From Verticillium longisporum (Eukaryota; Ascomycota; Sordariomycetes; Glomerellales; Plectosphaerellaceae): a stretch of DNA of 64,000 nucleotides. The DNA is taken from NCBI GenBank assembly GCA_019188255.1, contig JAETXT010000001.1:3472001-3536000 (forward strand), written 5' to 3'. Positions within the stretch are counted from its first letter, which is position 1, and each line of letters opens with the position of its first letter. Position numbers and translations under genes: made by a program. The notes beneath the pieces were generated by a model that did no database searches, had not been told where the DNA came from, and worked only from the letters and a program-made list of their open reading frames with translations. Shown here in pieces: positions 57,322-64,000 of this stretch.

Positions 57322-59001
57322 CTAGGCCTCGCCAGGTCGAAGGTCACGGCCGGAGGCCATGGCGCCGCTGGAGCCGCCGAGCACACCGCCAGTGGCAGGA
57401 CCCTTTTGAGAGGCGGGAGCATTGTTCCAGGAGAGGTATGTATGGTCTCCGAGCTTTCTGCAAGGGAGAGTTAGATATCATGGCAACACTGGAACAGCTC
57501 AGTTGCTTCGGGGGGACCTTGGCTTCAAGAGATGAGTGACGGTGAAGACGCCACCGAGAACAATACACAGGCCGCCGACGACCACGTACGCGATTCCAAG
57601 CAAGTTGTTACGGCCACCCATGACGGTACGAGTCGAGATGACGATGGACTTGGAACCCTTGTATGCCTTGGTTGGGAAGTCTGCGTCCACAAGTTAGTTT
57701 CTCTGACGTCCCATACCAACATTGGCTCGGACAAATGACTGACTGTCGGTGATGTTAACCTGGTAGGTTCCAGCTCGCATGGGCTCGTCATCATTGCGCT
57801 GATACAGCTTGCTGAACTCAGGTAGACCGGCTGTACGCATCCAGACCTGGAAAGCCTGCCACTCGCTCAAGTCGGGAGGGGGTTCTGTTCGGTGTACTTG
57901 GGGTATGTTTTACGCCAGTTGGGAGGCGGCATGATGGTCGAGGGGTCGTACTTGGTGTTGCCGTAAAGGTCCCTGTCGGAGGCCCAAGCAATCCTGCTGT
58001 CGTCCTTCATTTCGTAGATGGCGCTGTCCTCATTGGAGCCCTGGAGATTCTGCTGCAGAGGCGAAGTGAACGTGTCGTTGAACATGGAGTTGGCGATAAG
58101 GCCGCACGGGTAGATGGGCAGTCCATTGTCCCGGTCAAAGGCAACCTCTTTGGTGCTACCACAGTCGGAGCCGTTGATCGAGTTGGAGCTCTGAGCATCG
58201 CCTTTCAGCTGATCGGCGTAGAAGGACGAGACATATCGACGATGGTTCTGATAGAAGTTGGTGAGATGGTAGTAGAAGAGCACAGGCGGGCCCATATCCT
58301 CTGGAATGGTAAATTCGACAGTACAGATGGTGCCTGAGTAATTTTGACCGCGGGCTGGTTGCACGTTGATATCCTCGTATTTCCTCCATCGGGCAACCTT
58401 GGTGTCGTTACCGCCCTTGAAGGCGTTAGAGATGTGTTTGGAGGGCATGGTATCAAAGTCGCTCGTCGGCGCATCGTTGAGACAGTCTGAGTAGTCAATC
58501 CGGATTTCCTGGACCTGTGTATCCCATTTGTCAGTAATGGTAGCGACCGGAAGCCGCGGGGTTCTCGAGCAGAGGATCGTACCTCGGAGCTGGCGTAGAG
58601 TAGCAGACCTCCAATGGGAGCAAAAATGATGCCGATAGTGAAAAACAGGGGCAGCACCGTCTTGGGTGTCAGGATGGGCCTAGAGGGTGTTGTTGGTCAG
58701 TATCGTCGTGGAAAGTCGAAGCGCATCCATATTCGTCGCCTTGGTGAAGAGGGCGGACTTACTGCCATGCCTTCAACCGCTGCTGCCGAAACGCAGTGTC
58801 TAAATACCAAGCAGAAATATCAGCAACCTGTCGCCCTGCCTAGATTGGGTCTGGCAGCCACTTGATTCCACCGCAGACACATGTCCGGAGCTTCCACGTA
58901 CTTGCGGGACGGCGACTCTTCTTCTTGTCCGAGTTCTTGTCATTCGAATCGTGCGACCGGATCGAGTCGGCCTGACCCACACCGGATGGTGATTCGGGCA
59001 T
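57322..59001 (-). CDS. cdc50: Cdc50/Lem3-family phospholipid flippase subunit, apparent single-base deletion
   Basis: Six exons on the minus strand: 59001-58902, 58799-58763, 58679-58583, 58514-57744, 57680-57518 and 57457-57322. The protein has a Ser/Lys-rich cytosolic start ([20 protein letters not shown]), the conserved [21 protein letters not shown]1 ([20 protein letters not shown]), a large exoplasmic domain ([42 protein letters not shown]), TM2 ([19 protein letters not shown]) and the tail [19 protein letters not shown]. Such proteins chaperone P4-ATPases that flip aminophospholipids. At the G run 57878-57882 (C on the coding strand) the raw frame stops (NPLPT), while one extra C gives [18 protein letters not shown]. 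The exon sum of 1304 nt becomes 435 codons (434 aa) with that base. The fifth donor, GTCCCC, is weak. Confidence 0.92.
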
Positions 59002-59630
59002 TCTGAATTTGGTGTTTTTGCGCGACGCGCGCTTTGTGGTGGGAGGTAGGAAGCGTCGTTTCGATCACAAGCTTCGTCGTGGTCGCGAAGTAGATGCAAT
59101 GTCAGGGTCGCAGCTGTCCACCCAGAGTCTCGAAATGTCCAGGTTGGCGGAGCGGGCGGGTCCTCGAGTGCCAGGCGACGACTACAGTGGAGCGTCAGCG
59201 CCCATCAGTATGCCAAAAAGGGGAGAGCCAGGACCAGGACCGCCTTACGTGAAGGGTAGGGAGCGAAGGGGCGCCCAGGTGGTGACGGGCGCGGGCGCAG
59301 GCGCGGTACGCACGCGGAGGTACCCAGGCCTTGCTCGATGTGGCGGAGCCAGCCAAGCACCACGGCACAGGCCTCTGGCGGCCCCTATCAAGGGCCCGGT
59401 GGTCCGTTGCTGACTGGCTGCCCCGCCAGGCAGTAGCATTCCTTGCCAAGTTGTGGTGAACTGGCTCTCCAACCCTCCCTCGGTTTCCTTCATCACTCAT
59501 CTCCTTCATGCTCATTATATTGCGATACCGATGAAGATGCCATGTATGTCTTCACTAATTCACGAAACGTAAAAAAAAAATTTAAAAAAAAAAAGAAGAA
59601 AGCCACTCGTGGGCGACTTACAAGATTAAT
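59002..59630. other. Spacer between the cdc50 start and the tRNA gene
   Basis: The 629 bp have no convincing ORF. An A-rich tract at about 59571-59600 lies just downstream of the minus-strand tRNA and supplies the T-runs expected for RNA polymerase III termination. Confidence 0.6.
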
Positions 59631-59701
59631 TCCGAACCAGGGAATCGAACCCTGAGCCTGACGGTGAGAGCGTCAAATGTTAGCCATTACACCAGTTCGG
59701 A
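59631..59701 (-). tRNA. tRNA-Glu (anticodon CTC)
   Basis: The minus strand folds as a complete cloverleaf. The acceptor stem is TCCGAAC paired with GTTCGGA (7 perfect pairs). The D-arm/A box is TGGTGTAATGG. The anticodon stem TGACG/CGTCA encloses the loop CTCTCAC with anticodon CTC. The T-arm is CAGGG-TTCGATT-CCCTG. No intron is present. T-rich sequence follows the 3' end on the transcribed strand. It decodes GAG. Confidence 0.97.
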
Positions 59702-59800
59702 TTATTGTTCTACGGGGTTGAACAATTGATTCATATTGTTTGACAGTACTGGTCCGTCGCCCTGTATCACTTCCCTGCATACCAAGTATCCTGCTCCATA

Positions 59801-61527
59801 TTACCATTCCACTCCAAGTATACACAGTCTTTCGATCGCAGGTGCCCATCCAAAAGTCAGTGTGACTCGAGAATACAACAACTGTTCCTCAATGCTTCTG
59901 ACCGACTGAGCCCCCTTTGCTGTGAGTTTCACCCAGATTTGTTCCATATTAGTACAATTTGGGTGATCGCCAACGACAGTCCCAGGACTTGCAGCGTCTG
60001 ATTGCAGGTCGTTGGATTGCTGGTAACTCGTTGCATCCCCAGCGGGCAGAAGGAGCTGTTTCCATGCATCAAAACTCCACATCAGTTTGCCCTTCTCGAT
60101 GCAGCCTGTTTCATCCACCAACGTGCCCATGATCCGAGGGTTGAAAGACAGATACTGAGGGGACCGGCAGTTTTGGCACGTAGCCATGCTAATGTTGGCA
60201 TAAAGGGGCACTCCACAACTAGCCCAGCCGTCAGTTGATCGGGAACTAAAACGTGAAAGAAGGTAGGAGCGAAAGACGTCCGTTCATACCATTCAGTACA
60301 GCAGAGCATCTTTCTTTGCCACAAACTGGTCAATTCCATATCCACAATGATGAGACTGAGCTTGCCAGTAAACTCCAACTGAGAATCGCTGCGGACAAAG
60401 TCGTCCACCTCAGCAACAGTGAACAAGGCCCGGATGGGACCATTGACAGCTTCCTCCGCATTCCATACGTTGTCCGGGAAAGCTATACACACAGCCTCTT
60501 TCTTCAGTCGGTTCTTTGCCCATCTTCGAAGCCAGTCGGCATCGGGGCCTCGGGGCTCTACGTCAACCAGCGTGGCGTTGTCGATGCCGATGCCGATATT
60601 GACCTGACCATCGCTGCCGCGACGATTCTGCTGCTTGGGGTTCACGATGAGCAGAATAGTCTTGTTCGGTGTCCATGCTCGAGCCGAGTTGATTTTGTCC
60701 TCCCATAACGTGAAGACACAACTCCCGGTGTTGTCGCACACAATCACCTCTATGAGTTCCAGGAACTCGTCTCTTCCGGCCTTCCTCACCTGTCGCCGCC
60801 TACCAACGCTGCTGACGCAAACAAGAAGCATGACGCCACGGACGTCGTCGTGCCCAGTCTTACCGTAAGTACCCAGCGTCATCAGGTCAGGAAGAGGTCT
60901 CAGGGGTTCATGGGAAAGTCCGGACCCTAACGGAACTCGATGAAGCATGTCATTGTCGCTTGTGTCCTCGAAAAACCGGATGAATTGCTTCGTTCCCCGC
61001 TCAGGATTGACACTGGTGCAGCTCGTCATGTAAGGGATGGTGCAGGGAGTCGACGAAGGGGCTCCAATGTATGTGGCCCAGACAGTAACGAGCCTGCCAA
61101 GGACGAGCGTGGCGACGGGTATGCCAATCGGCGTCAGCTTGACCTGTGAACAGAATCAGTTACCGACTTGCACCATAAGTCACAACAGCAGCGTTGCTGC
61201 AGGACTCACACCAAGAACGCCAGTGTTATCCTTGATGACTAGAAAGTGCCATGGCCTTGAGTATTGCCCCCCTTTCTTGTCCACCTCTGAGGGCCTATAG
61301 TTGACGATGCGACCCGAAAAAGAGATGTTTCCCGCCCCGAGAACGATGTCAGTAATCGAAACTTCCCTGTATGAGACGGTCGGTCTCCAGGCTCGAGCAA
61401 GAGGGCTAGTGGGTGCGTCAAGTTCTTCCTGTGTGAACCCGTCAGGGTGTGGCACTGTGGCAGGGTTTGCACTGCCTAAAATTGCAATCGGCTTGGTGAA
61501 AAACGACTGAATAGACGGCGAGGACAT
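59801..61527 (-). CDS. OB-fold single-stranded-DNA-binding protein, MEIOB/RPA1-like
   Basis: Three exons (61527-61210, 61143-60290 and 60218-59801) total 1590 nt and 529 aa. An N-terminal OB fold (VSITDIVLGAGNISFSGRIV, LVIKDNTGVLGVKLTP) is followed by a second OB region (ELIEVIVCDNTGSCVFTLWE, DKINSARAWTPNKTILLIVN). A C-terminal OB domain contains a four-cysteine zinc ribbon (LCCTECCGVPL and ATCQNC), with NPRIMGTLVDETG after it. This order, with the zinc ribbon in the third domain, matches RPA1 and the meiosis-specific MEIOB, but the protein is shorter than RPA1 and lacks its N-terminal protein-interaction domain. MEIOB acts with SPATA22 in meiotic recombination in animals. A similar role here is inference. 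Donors are GTGAGT and GTATGA. Confidence 0.75.
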
Positions 61528-62209
61528 GTTGGCCGGCAGAGAAGTGATCTTCCGTATGGACTACCTCGACTGGTGTGCTTGCTCAAACCGAGGTACGGTC
61601 GTTGGAGGAACGTATTTTGGAAAAGGTAGGGATTATGAAAATTATAATCGGGCTTGGTACAAAGTAACATGGGGAGTTCTCGACTTGGTGAGTACAATCT
61701 TACAAGTCGGCGGCGGCAGCTCGTGTTCGTTTGGCAGGTGGTCCAGCTGTGCCTTCCTACTCCGTGCCAACGGAAGCGGGGTAGAGTAGGTACTCGGTCA
61801 GCGGGTGCATCACGATTCGGCAGTCACATCAAAGGAGCAGACGGTTACAGGGCATGGATCTATTTGTCTGAGATCATTGGCCGTTTGGTTGTGTGTGATG
61901 ATACAATGGTGAACTGCCGTCACCTTTCGTCGAGATCGTCGAGCGCAACTGGTTTCCACCGCCGAGGCATGTTATGAAACAAGACAAGAGGACGAGACAA
62001 CCTGTTCCTCATCGCTTGATTCCGTTCCCATTCTTTGAATAGCAAAAGCCAACCGCCGGTACACCGAACCCAGAGGCCCAATCCCAAGACACCCCGTATG
62101 TCGCTGAGACGCCTCCTTTGTCGTAAATGATAGATTTCGTGATAAGTAGTACAACACCCTCGCGCGACCAGTGTTCGTGCCGGCGCCCACCGACGCAGGG
62201 CGAGGTGCA
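61528..62209. other. Spacer between the MEIOB-like start and the Stf2-like stop
   Basis: The 682 bp contain the promoter side of the OB-fold gene and the 3' flank of the small-protein gene. No coding or RNA gene is apparent. Confidence 0.55.
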
Positions 62210-62981
62210 TTAGTGGTGGGAGGATTTTCCATCCTCGGAGGATCGGTCACTCTCCGATGTCTCAGTCTTGGCGAGCTCCGCGCCGACATCGTCTTCGGTA
62301 GGGCCGTGGAGGCTCTCCTCAAAGACGGGCTCGGGCTCGTTCACGTCAAACTTGGTCCGGAATGACAGGAGCTGGTTGGCGTAGCCAGTGCTGTTGGAGC
62401 GGCGACGGGGGTTGGCAAATGAGAAGTCCTCATCAACGATCTCATCGCCAGCATTGCCCCTATGGAAAATTCAATGTCAGTGTGTTGTCAATCATGTCAT
62501 GCGCGTGATGATTTGATGAAGTGAATGGAGGAGGTGAAGAAGACTGAGGCTTCCCTGAAACTGGGAATGGGATGATATATGGAATGACTTACCAGTTGGC
62601 CTTTCCACCACCACTCTTCTTCATCTTCTTAGGGTCGACGCCTTCGTGGCCGTGTTTGGCAAAGTAGCGAGGGAGGTGTTCCTGGGGTGCGGCAGTACCG
62701 TCGGCCAGGCCTGCGTGGTCACGGTCGTTGTACTTGTGCGAGCGAGTCACTGGGGGAGGCGTGTTAGCGAAGATCTACATAGGTTGGTCCACAGCGTCGG
62801 CGTGTGCTTCGAGAACGTGCATTCATGATACTATTGATGAAGATTTGATGGAGATGCCAAACTGGATATTGATTGGGATGTTGGGTTGACGCAACCGGAG
62901 TGTCACACCGAGAGGGGTGGGACTCCAGGGCAGGGGATGCGGGGCTCAAGGTTTATGGAAGAACATTGAGGATGACTTACT
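62210..62981 (-). CDS. Stf2-like small hydrophilic protein, start codon split by an intron
   Basis: The coding sequence is the single base 62981 plus exons 62749-62593 and 62459-62210, 408 nt in all, giving 135 aa. Exon 1 ends CTCACCA before GTAAGT; exon 2 begins TGACTCGCTCG after CCCCCAG. Joining them creates CACCATGACTCGC, so the ATG spans a 231-nt intron. The protein starts MTRSHKYNDRDHAGL, has HLPRYFAKHGHEG, KKSGGGKANWG, DFSFANPRRRSNSTGY and FRTKFDVNEPEPVFEES, and ends in an acidic Ser-rich tail. This resembles the fungal Stf2/hyaluronan-mRNA-binding-like family. Yeast Stf2 stabilises the inhibited F1Fo-ATPase and acts as a hydrophilin against desiccation. A subcellular site is not evident. 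Confidence 0.85.
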
Positions 62982-64000
62982 GGTGAGAGTGGGAATTGGA
63001 GAGAGATAGAGAGGACGGGAGAGGTGAGTACTGATGGAGAGTGAATTGGGGAGAGGGACGGATTGGATGATTGCAGTCGAATTGGTCGTGGGATGATGTT
63101 GAGATTGTGCTGATGATGGAAGAGAGAAGGGCGAGTTGGGGAGGAGAGGAAGTCCAAGGAGGGGGAGCTTTAATAAGAAGACGATTCCATGTCTGATGGG
63201 TGATGGTTCCGGGTTACGTAGAGCAACACCAGCTCATGGGCTACTGCGCTGCTGCTGCAGCTGCTACCCACCAGACGCTTCGGGCGGGCAGCGAATGAAG
63301 CCAGCCAGCAACCTATCAGATCACGCGATCATCTGGCGAGCTGCCGCCATGGTGCATTGCCAGGGGGTGGGCAGCTCAACTGAGCGGGGCCGCCTCAGGC
63401 GGGGACAGGGAAAAGGTGGGCAGCGGCAGCGACAGTGCAAGTCCCGCGAGCGTTCCGGATGAGAGGCCGATGGGGTCAGTCGGGGATCGCGTGACCTGAC
63501 GCAAGGTAGACGACGAGACGACGGCTGGCGTGGGCCGACTCGCGCGACCATGAGGTGGTACCCGTTTCAGACCAGCCGAGCCTTTGTCCGGTCGCTCTCT
63601 CTCTCTCTCCGTCTCTTTTTCCTGCCCACACGCCATTGGCTTGTCAGTGTGGCCGATGCCGGTGCATGAATGCCGTCTTCTGCGTTGGATGCACCTCATT
63701 GACGACTAGCAAACGGTTGCCGACAGAGTCCAGCAATGGCATCTGTCTCCCAGCTTGACGGAACGCTCTTGCCTGTGAGCAGCCGTGTGACGCAACTGGG
63801 CCCACTGTAATCCGGGGTCCTAGGTACACAGCTGCGCCCTGAGGCGTGGCGAGAATGCGGGGTAGTGGATACCAGAGTACCTCCAAGACGCTAAACCGGT
63901 ACACTGCCGACCCAGTCTCTTCAGCGTGCTTTGGGGGTACCCTCTCGTCGATAAGAGGTTCCGTCGGCCTCAACAGAATCGCAACATCAAGGTGCTTCAT
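62982..64000. other. Promoter and leader of the Stf2-like gene and unassigned DNA to the window end
   Basis: The region next to 62982 is the transcribed leader of the Stf2-like gene; exon 1 is non-coding except for its last base. Further on there are CTG-rich and CT-rich tracts (for example TCTCTCTCTC near 63597) and a CCTAGGTAC motif near 63820. The frames in this part lack family features. Confidence 0.55.

Noticed and set aside
1..64000. CRISPR arrays, operons, prophage or rRNA genes
   Set aside because: Introns, tRNA structure and gene content are eukaryotic. No direct-repeat/spacer array or rRNA sequence was seen.

Overview
The window is nuclear DNA of a filamentous ascomycete, most likely a Sordariomycete. 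The genes have short spliceosomal introns (about 50-230 nt) with GTANGT-like donors and CTAG/CAG acceptors, and a compact, GC-rich two-strand layout. The proteins are typical of filamentous fungi: a Ste7-type MAPKK with a KRKNVKGLAL docking segment, a brefeldin-A-sensitivity-type membrane protein, a PNGase A-like secreted protein and a CsbD/Hmp1-like stress protein. A TpA-rich transposon block looks like repeat-induced point mutation (RIP), and short GGTACCTAGGTA-type motifs recur in the intergenic DNA. I cannot name the species.

Layout. 1-9155: a PNGase A-like gene, then a 5.7 kb convergent gap with no convincing gene. 9156-25111: snf1, a mitochondrial-type conserved protein, dpb2 (DNA polymerase epsilon subunit B), a 1092-aa membrane protein, a HAD hydrolase and a ste7-type MAPKK. 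25896-28524: two related TIR transposons, heavily mutated and in opposite orientation; one is an internally deleted form of the other. 28525-47007: spt6, rrp7, a MOSC-reductase-ferredoxin fusion, an F-box protein, rvs167 and nfs1. 48264-64000: a CsbD-like protein, a one-TM protein, a carboxymuconolactone-decarboxylase-like protein, spt16, a Cdc50-type flippase subunit, tRNA-Glu(CTC), a MEIOB/RPA1-like OB-fold protein and an Stf2-like small protein whose start codon is split by an intron.

Most of this is core housekeeping: chromatin transcription (spt6, spt16), replication (dpb2), ribosome assembly (rrp7), Fe-S biogenesis (nfs1), energy and mating/filamentation signalling (snf1, ste7), and membrane trafficking (rvs167, cdc50). 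No operon-like or clustered pathway is evident.

The most notable internal signal is a set of reading-frame lesions in conserved, mostly essential genes. There are single-base indels, mostly in C or G runs, in the PNGase A gene, dpb2 (two), rrp7, the one-TM gene and cdc50, and two in-frame TAG codons in spt16. In each case the total exon length becomes a multiple of three only if the indel is undone, and the neighbouring genes are intact. Errors in the assembled sequence are the simplest explanation. Exon coordinates were worked out by hand from splice signals and remembered family conservation; no search was run.
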